64,000 nt of DNA from the NCBI GenBank assembly GCA_000149265.1, contig CH002903.1, forward strand, positions 487,429 through 551,428. Direction: 5' to 3'. Below, piece after piece: positions 47,234 through 58,030 of the stretch. The stretch's first letter is position 1. Each line of letters begins with the position of its first letter. The stretch is from Ciona savignyi. Taxonomy: Eukaryota; Chordata; Ascidiacea; Phlebobranchia; Cionidae. Made by a program: the position numbers and the translations under genes. The notes below the pieces were generated by a model, which saw nothing but the letters and a program-made list of their open reading frames with translations, made no database searches and was not told the DNA's origin.

Positions 47234-47990
47234 ATCCCATATTAGTTATACTCTTATGCAGATAAAAAATATAATTAAACAATTAAAAACACATCTCTAT
47301 GTATGACCAGGCAAATAACTAATTTATGTATGCTTAAAACCTATACATCAACTTATAACCAGGCAAAAAAGTTTGTCATGCGCATGTCTAAAAAATTTAT
47401 GTTACCCTTCTTGTTAAACTTATGATTTACTTTGATAACATAAGTTCATGCTGGTGGTAATAAAAAACACTTTTATTTAGTGTGATCTATGAGCTGTAAA
47501 TTGTACTATACCAACAGCAATTTATAAAAGTCGTGTAATCACATGCTATATTAGTCAAAAATATCGTATGAATTCTTAATTCTAATAGAATTTTAAATAA
47601 TTCAACTTGCTTTTTTAAGTACTCCTAAATAGCAATAATTTTATTTAAAACACGGTAGTACTAAACGCTTCCGACCTATTAACAGCTACTTATCTCATTA
47701 AATTAATTGTATTAATGACGTTCGCGTACGCAGTGTTGTTAAAATGCGTGGAAGTTCTTTGTTTAGGTTTTATATCACTGGGTGTCACCAATGAGCATTT
47801 GTTATTGTCTTTGAAACAAGAGAACAATGGGCCAAATATGTCGCAACAATGTTTTTCGAAAATGCTTGAAATAATGACACTTTTAAGTTATATAATACAG
47901 TTTTTGTAAGTTTTATACGACATACACGGTTATTACTTCTGGCAAATTAGTCTAGTGGATTAGTGCGTTGCCTTTCAGCCGAAGGGTAAT

Positions 47991-48471
47991 TGTAACTTCC
48001 CGACAAGGTGCTGGCTCCTAACACCTGTCTTAGTGAGAGGTTGCAGTATGCTTATATAGACGGCGTCCTTTATTCAGTGTTTGAAATAACGCGTCATTGT
48101 CCAAAACTTGTGAATTTATTAGAATTTGAATGATGGCGGAAACGAAAGGTCTTGAAATGACGGTTTTCTAAGGAAAAATATATGTACAATTTAATTATCA
48201 CAAAAATTACTAGTTTGAGAAATAAAACCAATATTTACCAAATTGTGGCTGAACAGGAGCCAAAGCACGTCATACACATCTTAACAATAACCGATAATTC
48301 CAAACCTACTAAAACTACCAAAAGACCGATTACCTCACGATAATGCTCAGGCAGTAAAAAACTAGCGTTTTATAGTTCGGTGAAATGGTGGGAAAAGGGA
48401 ATACAATAGCGATCTTATTCCCTAGTGACATCGATATAATATAAACAATAATTGCGACGATAAATCTTACA
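47991..48471 (-). repeat. 3' LTR of the BEL/Pao element
   Basis: A 481-bp copy of the terminal repeat, starting TGTAACTTCCCG and ending TAAATCTTACA on the plus strand. It is the downstream (3') LTR in element orientation and follows the polypurine tract. Confidence 0.93.
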
Positions 48472-48560
48472 CTCCCCCCCCAAATTGCGAGATCGTACAA
48501 TTGAGCAATTTACAATTTAATTGATTTACGTCGCGTGTTAAGATTCATTCAATGACTGGG

Positions 48561-50465
48561 CTAATGCCCACATTCTCGTTGATCTGCATGTAGCGGGTCA
48601 ACACTCTCATTGCGCACGTCCATAGCGGGTACTATGATACATAGTTTGTGTATCGGTCTCTTTAATTCGGTGTCACGTGCTTTGACTTGCACATTTCGAA
48701 CTACACCGTGGCTGTCCGGGTACACGGAGGTGATTCTTTCAATGAACCATTGTGATCGTGGTGTTGTGTTGTCCACCAGAAACACAACGTCTCCTATCTT
48801 CACGTTTTCTTTTCTGTTGTGCCATTTCTGGCGTGCGATGATAGTTCGGAGGTACTCTCCCGACCATCTGGCCCAAATTCGGTTGGCTAGATGTAGAACG
48901 TAGCACCAGCGGCGTCGAGCGTAACTTTGCCGTTCATTGGTCAAAGTTGGAGGCAGCTCATTTGACGGGTTCACCTTGAGCAGGAGGTTCGGTTTTAATG
49001 CCGTCTCGCCATCGATATTCAGTGTAACGGGAGTGAGAGGTCGACAACTCAGTATTGCCTCGGACTCCAGCAGCAGGGTTGTCAGTTGATCATCGTTCAA
49101 TGTCTTTTCACCTGAAATGGAAAGTAAAATCCGACGAACGGATCTAATCATTCTTTCCCAGGCTCCACCCATGTGTGAAGCGCAGGAAGGGTTGAAATTC
49201 CATTGAATTTCGCGTTGTAGAACAAAGTCATGTATTTCATTTTGGTTCCATTCCTCGATAGACTCACGGAGCAACCGTTCGGCCCCAACCAGGTTTGTTC
49301 TATTGTCGGAGTAAATGTGAGACGGGTTTCCTTGTCGAGCAATAAATCGTCGCAATGCATTAATCAGTGCGTTAGTTAAGTTTGTATCAAGTTTGTTATT
49401 GGTGGCCGCTCTCCAATCAATAAAATGTTGAGATTGAACATACCTTATCAGTGACCTCTTGGCGTGGGCAATTTCGGCGACTGTTAGACGAAAGGAAACT
49501 GGTTCTGGAACTCCATTCATTGCACGTGCTCGGGGGTGCGCTCCAAATCTCAATATCCACGCAACTGCGGCCTCGTTATTGTAGCGGTTACAAACTCGCA
49601 GGTAACATGCGACACCGTAGTCAATTTTCGATGCGTCGGCAAAGTAGTGTAGTTGGCATCGCTGAATATCCTCATGGCCTCGTAGACCGAAGCTTCGGGG
49701 AATGGATATGTCGTGCAGTCGTGCCAGGCTCGCGACCCATTTCTCCCATCTTTTAAGTTCTGGAAGAGGAATTGGTTTGCCCCATTCTATCTCCTGCTGA
49801 AACATGCCTTCGATATCTGCAACAAGTGCGATCGGGTCTCTGCGAAACCGTGTAAGCACCTCGACGAGACTATTTACAAGACCAGGGTCCTGCATGAGAA
49901 CCTGGTTAATGGACACGCCTTGATGCTGAGCGGCACAGTCGAAAACGACACGTAGTTTGTCCGGTTTGTTAGGGTTAGTGACGAAGTGGTGCGGTAGGTA
50001 CCAGATTCGGCGGTCGGTGGCGATTTCATCAGATGGCACCTTTTCGGCATATCCCTTAGTTGTCATGTCGTTCACTTGATAGGTATATTTTTGTTTAATA
50101 TCTGGGTTTTGCACAAGTCGCTTTCCTAAAACTTTAAGGCGCCCCATCGCCATGGCGCCATTGTCTGGGGGAATCTCATAATCGTGGCGCCATGGGAGGG
50201 GTGGTTCATAATGATTATCAACAAACTTAACTGATTCCTTCATGAGGGCGTGTGCTCTTCGGTCTTCAATCGAGGTCGGGAACCGAGGAAAGCTGTCGTT
50301 GAGGTCATCGAGATCGTCGATCATCAGATTAGCATCGCTTTCATCCTTTAAAAACATAACGCTGGCCTTACAATTGGAACGGCTTTCGTCACCACAGGGG
50401 CCTAGAAGTGACCATCCTAGACGGGTTTTGACAGCGTCGGGACATCGACCATTTCCGCTTCTCAT
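48561..50465 (-). pseudogene. BEL/Pao pol remnant with deleted RT core and integrase N-part
   Basis: This 634-codon frame reads as BEL pol with pieces missing. It has the RT entry (GWSLLGPCGD; WYLPHHFVTNP; LRVVFDCAAQ), and at ADIEGMFQQ it jumps straight to PIPLPELKRWEKWV, so the RT palm with its catalytic aspartates is gone. The RNase H-like LHYFADASKIDYG is kept. At AHAKRSLIRYVQSQHF it jumps to the late integrase core (HIYSDNRTNLVGAERLL ... HMGGAWERMIRSVRRIL) and the C-terminal chromodomain-like region. Because both deletions keep the frame, a long ORF remains, but RT activity is impossible as read. Joined upstream frames lie in the gap region. Confidence 0.85.
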
Positions 50466-50478
50466 AGACTCGACACGG

Positions 50479-50777
50479 AAAATTTGGGGAACGTTCGGCC
50501 CGATTAGCAGCTTGTCAACCGATCCTCTTCGATCTGTGGAATTTTCACACCTCGCAAATGATGGTGTCGCTGCAGCGNNNNNNNNNNNNNNNNNNNNNNN
50601 NNNNNNNNNNNNNNNNNNNNNNNNNNNNNNNNNNNNNNNNNNNNNNNNNNNNNNNNNNNNNNNNNNNNNNNNNNNNNCCGAAAACTCGGGGAACGTTCGC
50701 CCCGATTAGCAGCTTGACTGATCCATCTTCGATCTGTGGAATTTTCACACCTTGCAAATAATGGTGTCGCTGCAACG
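50479..50777. repeat. Duplicated ~100-bp segment on both sides of an N gap
   Basis: 50479-50577 and 50678-50777 are diverged copies of the same protease-RT linker segment (both hold GGGGAACGTTCG, GATTAGCAGC and GATCTGTGGAATTTTCACAC). The left copy is 2 nt longer within the segment and is frameshifted there. The layout suggests two overlapping contigs, alleles or element copies joined by a placeholder gap, not a true tandem repeat. Confidence 0.7.
50578..50677. other. Assembly gap (100 N)
   Basis: Exactly 100 N, the usual placeholder for a gap of unknown size. It lies inside the BEL/Pao element between duplicated flanks. Confidence 1.
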
Positions 50778-51939
50778 CCTGCGGATCATGTAATACATTA
50801 GGATTCTTATATATCTTATCGACAGCAACGACGTCGGGAAGGTTATTCCAATCTTCACCCTTCACAGGCTGGGCAGAGAGTGCAAGGGACACTGTATCTA
50901 AAACACGAGATGATGTTAGGGTTTGCAACGTAATACAACGTGAATTACCAGCAGCATTTGGTGAACTTACGATTGACTCCTCACGTCGTGTTGTCGTGGA
51001 ACCTTGATCGATAAATGCACAAGTAGCAACCTCTTTGTATGCGTAACTGACTTTATGGGGAACGACGTTTATATAAACCTTGGCCATGTTGATACTGGTG
51101 CAGCATTCATCGATTTTAACAGCTGCGTTTATTTCGATACGTTCGGGTTTGTACACACGGGGCGGGGGTTGGTGTCTACGGCTTACCGGTAAAGTATTTT
51201 GTACTTGTCGTGGCGACGTTAATTCTGCAACTGATTTCTTGTGATCGCTTAAGGTGGATCGAGCGTCTGCAAGCAAAGGCCGTGATGTACTGCGGTTGTT
51301 CGTTGTAACTACGGCAACAACGTTGGGTTGTAATGTTGGTGAGGTCGAGTCTAGAGCCTCCAAAATTTCTTTATCTTTCCGAGCTTTAGACACTGCCTTC
51401 GCGTATTCAAATTCTGGTTGTTTTTTGTTGGCGACACGCTCTGCTTCTATAGATTCGCGAGCCTTTTGATCGGCTTCTTTCGCTGCTACGCGTGTCCTTT
51501 CAGCAGCACGATCTGTTTGCTCCTTTGCACGCTTGCGTGTTTCGAACAACCTGTCCATAGCTTGCTTGTAGGCAAGTTCGGCGAGTTTCAACCTGATTTG
51601 GCTTTTTTGGCGTTCACTCCGGATAAAGTTTGCAGTAGAAATTGTGCTCGACGTGTCGCGGTTAGTCCTTGCTAATTGCAATTCAGTTTTATTTAACCAC
51701 TGAAGCACATGCGTATCGAACTCACGTTTCTGACTCTTTAACTGAGTTCTTGATATGTAAACATCTTCAAGCGGTTGATCTTCTGGAAAATTTACACATA
51801 AGTCCATTAGCTCGTCAAATACGCGGTCGATTATTGGTATGAGCTTACGTAGTGACGTCCTACCTACTGGAGAAAGCATTAGCCTTTCAGCATCCACGTA
51901 AAGTTGTTTGAGACAATTTAAAGTCTTCGGAATCTTCAT
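50678..51939 (-). CDS. BEL/Pao gag-like region with protease fragment (to assembly gap)
   Basis: An open frame of about 420 codons starting MKIPKTLNCLK at 51939 and running into the N gap. The first 200 residues are a charged, alanine-rich coiled-coil as in BEL gag (RERTR- and KEADQKARE-like heptads). A retropepsin-like site follows, FIDQGST in place of the usual (L/I)D(T/S)GS, then LLIGANVP, the protease-RT linker typical of BEL/Pao. A zinc knuckle is not visible, and the spacing suggests lost sequence between gag and protease. The frame is a transposon relic, not a host gene. Confidence 0.8.
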
Positions 51940-51981
51940 TTTGCGACTTATCAGCAGGAATAACGGAATTGAAAACGTTCA

Positions 51982-52463
51982 GGAACGGGAATCGGCGACG
52001 GGAATCGGCAACGGGAATCGGCAACGGGAATCGGCGACGGGAATCGGCGACGGGAATCGGCGACGGGAATCGGCAACGGGAATCGGCAACGGGAATCGGC
52101 GACGGGAATCGTCAACGGGAATCGTCAACGGGAATCGGCAACGGGAATCGGCGACGGGAATCGGCGACGGGAATCGGCGACGGGAATCGTCAACCGGAAT
52201 CGTCAACGGGAATCGGCAACGGGAATCGGCAACGGGAATCGGCGACGGGAATCGGCGACGGGAATCGGCGACGGGAATCGTCAACGGGAATCGTCAACGG
52301 GAATCGTCAACGGGAATCGGCAACGGGAATCGGCAACGGGAATCGGCGACGGGAATCGGCGACGGGAATCGGCGACGGGAATCGGCAACGGGAATCGGCA
52401 ACGGGAATCGGCGACGGGAATCGTCAACGGGAATCGTCAACGGGAATCGGCAAAGGGGAACGA
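51982..52463. repeat. 13-bp minisatellite in the retroelement leader
   Basis: About 37 tandem copies of a 13-bp unit, ACGGGAATCGGCA with variants at three positions (GGCA, GGCG, GTCA). Because 13 is not a multiple of 3, all frames share one repeated peptide; no unit variant makes a stop, so long frames stay open on both strands (arginine/glycine-rich on plus, DSRCRFP-like on minus). It lies between the 5' LTR and the gag-like start. Confidence 0.95.
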
Positions 52464-52509
52464 CGACTGGACGAGAACGACGACGGTAGTTCAAGAAATT
52501 TGAAAACGA

Positions 52510-52991
52510 TGTAACTTCCCGACAAGGTGCTGGCTCCTAACACCTGTCTTAGTGAGAGGTTGCAGTATGCTTATATAGACGGCGTCCTTTATTCAGTGTT
52601 TGAAATAACGCGTCATTGTCCAAAACTTGTGAATTTATTAGAATTTGAATGATGGCGGAAACGAAAGGTCTTGAAATGACGGTTTTCTAAGGAAAAATAT
52701 ATGTACAATTTAATTATCACAAAAATTACTAGTTTGAGAAATAAAACCAATATTTACCAAATTGTGGCTGAACAGGAGCCAAAGCACGTCATACACATCT
52801 TAACAATAACCGATAATTCCAAACCTACTAAAACTACCAAAAGACCGATTACCTCACGATAATGCTCAGGCAGTAAAAAAACTAGCGTTTTATAGTTCGG
52901 TGAAATGGTGGGAAAAGGGAATACAATAGCGATCTTATTCCCTAGTGACATCGATATAATATAAACAATAATTGCGACGATAAATCTTACA
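52510..52991 (-). repeat. 5' LTR of the BEL/Pao element
   Basis: A 482-bp copy of the terminal repeat, differing from the other LTR by an extra A in a poly-A run. I could not see an obvious tRNA primer site next to it: the adjacent minus-strand sequence begins TCGTTTTCAAATTTC. Confidence 0.92.
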
Positions 52992-53825
52992 GTAATAGTT
53001 CGAAATTAGTCGCTAGCTAGTCGGTTGTGTCCTTGGGCAAAGCACTTGATGGATATTGCCTGAACACAGCGAATTAATGGGTCCTACTAAATTAAAAAAA
53101 TGTCTAATTTATACACAACACACTACAATAGTTTCGGTAACCCGACGGTGGTCGCGAGGTGATTTGACGATTGCCCGTGTGTTAACTCCCTTGGTTTTCG
53201 GGATGAACGTGAATATCCTATTCTTCTATTCTATATTCCAGAATTAGCTAACAAGGGTTATCTTAGTATACGCGGATTTAATGCTTATGGCATTAGATAA
53301 GTCGTGCCTACTCTATTTTATAAAATGAAAAAATGTTACTTTTAAAATAAAATTATGTTATACCTAAAATTCCTAATAAACTGTCTGATTTGCACAATTT
53401 TCAACTTGGAATCTTACTATCAGCTTTTCTGATGCCATAGAAACACCATTTCTCTTCCACCCACGTTGCGTTTTCACTTCAGTGAATTTGATCATGATGA
53501 TTTGTTTTTTATTCTTTCGCGCCAGTTAACACAAGTGCAGATAGTTATGCGAGCTATATAAAAAAATTCACCACCGTGACGTAGTACTACATATTGTAGC
53601 GTATGAAGTGAGCGACATCACAGGGTTTTAAGTAATTTAAATACTGTTCTCTAAACCGACGTATAAAACCATTCTTTAAAAAATGCATAGACGAGATACT
53701 CAAGGGTGCACGAACTAATAAAGGGGAGCATAATCAGCGGAGAAAACTAAAAGAAGGGAAAGCGAGGAGTGTAAACCTCACATTAAAATGAAGATTATGA
53801 CATTTAGAGTTAGTTTTAAGGGGAT

Positions 53826-54500
53826 AGGATATGTCATGTTTATCCACGTGAATGGGAAAACCAAGGGGGTTAACACACGGGCAATCGTCAGAATTACCTC
53901 ACCGCCCATCGTCGGGTTACCGGAGCTATTGCAGTATGTTGTATATGATTCACACGTTCCTTCAATTTGGTAAAACCTATTAAACTACTGGTACCAGGCC
54001 AGTATGGAAAGTACGGCAGCTGCACACCCGAGTTTTATTTTTCCCTGCGTCTTTGCACACTTGGGTAATTTCACACACGCTCGTGAGCTGACAGTATATG
54101 CATGGTATAATTTACAACAAACCTGTAAACCTACCTCTGGACCTCGGGTAATTTACTGTCAGTCCGTTTTTTTGTTAATGTTAGCTGATGGACACGATAG
54201 ATTTAGGATAGAATAATATGTTTGTTTAAGATTTTTACTAAATAGTAATATAAAGGAGATGTGTGTGCACACTTGAAGTGTGCACTCTTGGACGATTGCA
54301 CACTGCAAACTTAAATATTTGGCGTGTGCACACTCGAGATCTCGGCGAAAATTGACGTACTTTCCATACAGGGTACCAGGCAATGTCCGTAAAGTGCCCT
54401 GCCCAAGGACACAACCGACTAGCTTGCGACCAGTTTCGCACCTGCAACCTTTTGTATGAAAGGTGATGCAATTAGCTGCCAGACTAACCGGCCGTACCAT
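53826..54500 (-). mobile_element. SINE copy split by a MITE (minus)
   Basis: The tail half is 53826-54004 and the head half 54367-54500, with the TA-flanked element between them. Head end: CCAGACTAACCGGCCGTACC. Confidence 0.87.
54005..54366. mobile_element. TA-flanked MITE, copy 2, inserted in a SINE
   Basis: Same ends and body as 36227-36562, slightly longer (362 bp). The flanks on both sides are halves of one minus-strand SINE, so this element moved after that SINE. GGTACCAGGC occurs on both sides of the insertion, longer than a plain TA duplication. Confidence 0.85.
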
Positions 54501-54878
54501 GGGATTAAACATGTGGTTTGAGTTGGGGTTAGTTCTGGGGTAGAGATTAGTGTTCAGGGGAGGGTTTAAATTCTGTATTTTTAGTAAACAGTTTCCCTCT
54601 TTTTTTCCTTTTAGTGTTGCCCCACAATCACGAAATAAAGTTAATTATGATGTTAATATTGGTTGTTATTGTATCAAGTGCCGTAATTTCTAGTGCAATT
54701 TTCATTGAGTACTGTGGTTTCGTATTATCAATTTATAAAATCTCTTAACTCACTGCTTAAAGATGCGAGAGTAAATGGTTGGTATTCTGCCCTGTTATAA
54801 TACGAATATATTTCTTTAAGGTGTAGATTTGTTGGTTAACCATTTTCTACACATCTTTGCTAAGCTGAAATAGTCCTT

Positions 54879-56771
54879 ATGGCGAGCAAGGGCAACCGAG
54901 TTTCTTGTGGAATAGATCTCAATTTTAAAGCTGATATTGAAACCACAATTGACAGTGCATGTGGTGAAGGGTACGATTTTATAGTGCTCGATATTGTGAA
55001 CCCCGAATCAAGAAAAGGCTTTGAAGATGTTGAAATTGGTAACAAAATGGGTGATGAAAGTGGTCCAGCTTTTATGTTGGGAAGTCAAGAGTGGAATACC
55101 CTAGTAGTTGGTAAGTTATCACAATGGATGACTTTGGATTCTGATAACAACTACGCAAATGCTGCCGCAGAAGAAGCACTGTTGGCTGAACTACATTTTG
55201 CCACATATTTAAGTCTACCTGCGGTTCTGGTCAACCTTAAAAGTTATGACTGTGCGAACTTGGCCAGGTTGGTTTATTCACACATTGTCCGTAGCCACCA
55301 CGCAACCAATATGTGGATAAGTGTTCCCATGAGTACACAAGTGGAAACTATGGAAAATGGTGACAGATCCAATGCAAACAACACCTGGATGTGGTGGAAC
55401 AAGTTTAGGATGCTTTGCAACCAACACAACAAAATTTCACTTGCTTTGGAAGTCACAGAAGATTTGCCTGACCCAGCCAGTTTAAACCAATGGCTTGGAG
55501 AACCAATCCGTGTTGTGGTTTTAAATGTCTCACTATTTTTAACGAATAAAAAAGGCTTTCCCGTGCTGTCTCGTGCTCATCAATTTCTAATGATGCAATT
55601 ATTCAGACTGAATTGCCAATTTTTGATAACTGGGGCTGAGAAGCAAAACACATCCTTTCGATCGTATCATCAATATTTGGAACACTTGTACCAAAAGAGA
55701 CCAGCTCCAGACCAGTATGAGTTGTTTGTAAAAGGTTATGAAGATTACCTACAGTCCCCACTTCAGCCATTGATGGATAACTTAGAATCTGCTACTTACG
55801 AAGTCTTTGAAAAGGATCCAGTCAAATACCGTTGCTACCAGGAGGCAATCTACAAATGTTTGGTCGATAAAACACAAGTAGCATTGACTAAAGACCCAAT
55901 TGTACTGATGGTGTTAGGTGCTGGTCGTGGTCCCCTTGTACGTGCAGCACTAGCAGCTGCAGCTTCCGCAGAATGTAAAATAAAATGCTTTGCTGTTGAA
56001 AAAAATGTAAATGCTTGTGTGACTCTCAAACTTTTAAAGCGCACAGAATGGGTTAATGAAGACGTGACAATAGTCTCCGGGGACATGCGTGTATGGGAAG
56101 CACCAGAATTAGCAGATATCATAGTCTCTGAACTCTTAGGGTCGTTTGGAGATAACGAACTCTCCCCAGAATGTTTGGATGGAGCATCTAGATTTTTAAA
56201 ACCAGATTGCGTCAGTATTCCTTCAGCCTATACTTCCTACTTAGCTCCAGTCTCATCTCAGAAACTCTACAATGAAGTTGAAGCAGCTGCAGCTTTAGAT
56301 CATGATAAGCCAAAGGTGACGGCCTTTGAAACTCCTTATGTAGTTCGCATACATAATTACAACGAACTTGCTCCCTCAAAGCCGGTGTTCTCGTTCACTC
56401 ACCCTGCAGAAGAACCTAAAGATTGCACTAAGGAAAACTTCCACTTACGCAACTCACGGCAAATTGAACTGAAATTCAACATACCGTGTGATACTGCAGT
56501 GCATGGTTTTTCCGGCTACTTTCACTGCACTTTATATAAGGATGTAAACATTAGCATAGTACCAGAAACGCACTCTCCTGGCATGTTCAGTTGGTTCCCT
56601 ATATTTTTCCCAGTAATGAACCCCGTACTGGTAAAGGCTGGTGATGAAATTGGAATCACAATGTGGAGAAAATGCACAAGCAACAAGGTTTGGTACGAAT
56701 GGGTAATATCAGAGCCATGTAACTCTACTATACATAATCCAGCTGGCAGGTCGTACACTATTGGACTTTAA
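54879..56771 (+). CDS. prmt5: Protein arginine N-methyltransferase 5 (PRMT5), intronless
   Basis: PRMT5 makes symmetric dimethylarginine on histones, Sm proteins and other targets, with the MEP50 partner. The frame is complete (630 residues; family about 637) from MASKGNRVSCGIDLNF to the typical end GRSYTIGL. N-terminal TIM-barrel part: WNTLVVGKLSQW, WMWWNKFRMLC, FLTNKKGFPVLSRAHQ. Catalytic part: YEVFEKDPVKY with the PRMT5-specific Phe (residue 310), the SAM-binding GAGRGPLV (347-354), the double-E loop SELLGSFGDNELSPEC with Glu418 and Glu427, then the beta-barrel with ETHSPGMFSWFPI. All key residues are present, so it looks functional. It has no introns, unlike its neighbours. AAG just before the leader (near 54866) could be a trans-splice acceptor. 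A poly(A) signal candidate is at 57102-57107. Confidence 0.97.
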   Translation: MASKGNRVSCGIDLNFKADIETTIDSACGEGYDFIVLDIVNPESRKGFEDVEIGNKMGDESGPAFMLGSQEWNTLVVGKLSQWMTLDSDNNYANAAAEEALLAELHFATYLSLPAVLVNLKSYDCANLARLVYSHIVRSHHATNMWISVPMSTQVETMENGDRSNANNTWMWWNKFRMLCNQHNKISLALEVTEDLPDPASLNQWLGEPIRVVVLNVSLFLTNKKGFPVLSRAHQFLMMQLFRLNCQFLITGAEKQNTSFRSYHQYLEHLYQKRPAPDQYELFVKGYEDYLQSPLQPLMDNLESATYEVFEKDPVKYRCYQEAIYKCLVDKTQVALTKDPIVLMVLGAGRGPLVRAALAAAASAECKIKCFAVEKNVNACVTLKLLKRTEWVNEDVTIVSGDMRVWEAPELADIIVSELLGSFGDNELSPECLDGASRFLKPDCVSIPSAYTSYLAPVSSQKLYNEVEAAAALDHDKPKVTAFETPYVVRIHNYNELAPSKPVFSFTHPAEEPKDCTKENFHLRNSRQIELKFNIPCDTAVHGFSGYFHCTLYKDVNISIVPETHSPGMFSWFPIFFPVMNPVLVKAGDEIGITMWRKCTSNKVWYEWVISEPCNSTIHNPAGRSYTIGL

Positions 56772-56876
56772 CTTTTCGGGGATTTGCATTTTTTCATTTT
56801 GATTGAATTTCATGTTGAAGTTTAATCAACATATTTTTCAATCTATTCTTTGCAACTTCACAAAGTTCTTTTCTGT

Positions 56877-56962
56877 ACGAGTACTAATAGTACGATTATC
56901 GAGTACTAATGGTACGAACGAGTACTAATAGTACGAATTTCTGTACGAGTACTAATAGTACG
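56877..56962. repeat. Four palindromic 13-mers in the prmt5 3'UTR
   Basis: GTACTAATAGTAC, a palindrome round a central A, occurs four times (one with G for A) within about 85 bases, each set in a CGAGTAC...GTACGA context with variable spacers. It lies between the prmt5 stop and the likely poly(A) signal, so it should be in the 3'UTR. Confidence 0.85.
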
Positions 56963-57258
56963 ACCTTTCTCATCGAACTCAATGTTCCAATGGGTTTTAT
57001 ACACAGCCCTTCTAATTGATGCTATAGTACTACTTTATATTTAGGTAATTAACGTCCCCAGTGATTTTCTGTATGTAGCAAAATTAGCTAACAATTCGTG
57101 AAATAAACTGTTCTGTAAATTGTTATGGGTTGATCTATTGATCATTAAGTTAATATGAAACCTTAAAAAAATAAAAGATTCACATGTGAACGTGAGGATT
57201 TCTCTGGTTTATAGTTACCGTTGCTTGTCCAATGTGTTGTATATAATAGACATTAGAC

Positions 57259-57758
57259 CAGCGGTTCCCAAACTGGGCGCCGCGGCGCCCTGGGGAGCCG
57301 CGAGACTTTGCCAGGGGCGCCGCAAAAGCATGCGGCGGTTGCTGCATTTATTGTTTTTTTTTCACGAAAAAACAATACATGTGTGTTACACCAGTAAAAC
57401 GTTAATTGGAAATGTTTGAGCCTGGTGTGCAACCCCATATTATATACTGGCATACAGCATTCGTTTCACTTGTAAAATCCATTGTTCGGTGTTATCTGCC
57501 ACTATTTGCTCACTAACACGGCATTGTTTTCGAATAATGGTTTGTCAAATAACTGCTTTGCATTAATTGACTGTTCGTCACTTTAGTAGTTTAGTGAATA
57601 GTTTTAAAGAGTTTGAATGGTTATCCAAATGCATGCTATAGTCTGGATATACAATATACAATACATGCAGTTTGAAAAATTTTGGCTTTATGAGGGAGCC
57701 GCAAGGTTTAATAAGTTTACAAAAGGCGCAGCCAACAAAAAAAGTTTGGGAACCGCTG
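57259..57758. mobile_element. hAT-type non-autonomous DNA element
   Basis: Terminal inverted repeats CAGCGGTTCCCAAACT ... AGTTTGGGAACCGCTG flank 500 bp, with a perfect 8-bp duplication CATTAGAC at 57251-57258 and 57759-57766. The TIR sequence and 8-bp duplication are hAT hallmarks. No transposase frame is present. Confidence 0.95.
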
Positions 57759-57810
57759 CATTAGACCATGAATCAAATTTTTTTTAAACATTGAAATATT
57801 AACGATGATC

Positions 57811-58030
57811 CGACCGATTAGTCAGGCGGTTTAGTGCGCGCCTTTCAGCCGAAAAGTTGCAGGTGCGAAACTGGTCGCTAGCTAGTCGGTTGTGTCCTTT
57901 TTTTTTACCGAGCCAAGTTTTGAACCCATGATAGGCACGTCACTAGGACCGGACATTGCCTGAACCCGGCGGATTAATGGGTTCTACAAATTGAAGGAAC
58001 GTGTGTATCATACACTACAATAGCTTAGTA
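57811..58030 (+). mobile_element. SINE copy containing a fragment of the second SINE family
   Basis: After GGTTGTGTCC the copy is interrupted at about 57899-57952 by TTTTTTTTTACCGAGCCAAG and TTTTGAACCCATGA, a piece of the 44390-44519 family in the same (minus) orientation, then resumes at GGACATTGCCTGAACCCGG. A further decayed fragment follows at 58045-58165. Confidence 0.85.

Larger units (their letters stand above)
47991..52991 (-). mobile_element. BEL/Pao LTR retrotransposon, internally deleted
   Basis: Near-identical direct repeats of 481 and 482 bp (TGT...ACA) bound the element, flanked on both sides by GTAAT (47986-47990 and 52992-52996), the 5-bp target duplication expected for this group. 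Element sense is the minus strand. A purine tract (CTCCCCCCCCAAA on the plus strand, 48472-48484) abuts the 3' LTR. Coding remains are of BEL/Pao type: gag-like coiled-coil, aspartic protease fragment, RT start, RNase H fragment, integrase core. Large parts are deleted, so it is not self-sufficient. It sits inside a SINE (47945-53235). The two LTRs differ mainly by one base in an A run, so insertion is recent. An assembly gap interrupts it. Confidence 0.93.
47945..53235 (+). mobile_element. SINE copy split by the BEL/Pao element
   Basis: The head is at 47945-47990 (GTCTAGTGGATTAGTGCG ... GAAGGGTAAT) and the rest resumes at 52992 (GTAATAGTTCGAAATTAGTC) to 53235. The break is within the few bases before the B box. 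Removing the LTR element and one GTAAT restores a normal SINE order. Confidence 0.9.

Noticed and set aside
49451-50709. Plus-strand frames of 80-155 codons
   Set aside because: Antisense to the BEL/Pao coding region, and one crosses the N gap.
51908-52514. Long Arg/Gly-rich frames on the plus strand (and minus-strand counterparts)
   Set aside because: They are translations of the 13-bp minisatellite, open only because no unit variant makes a stop.
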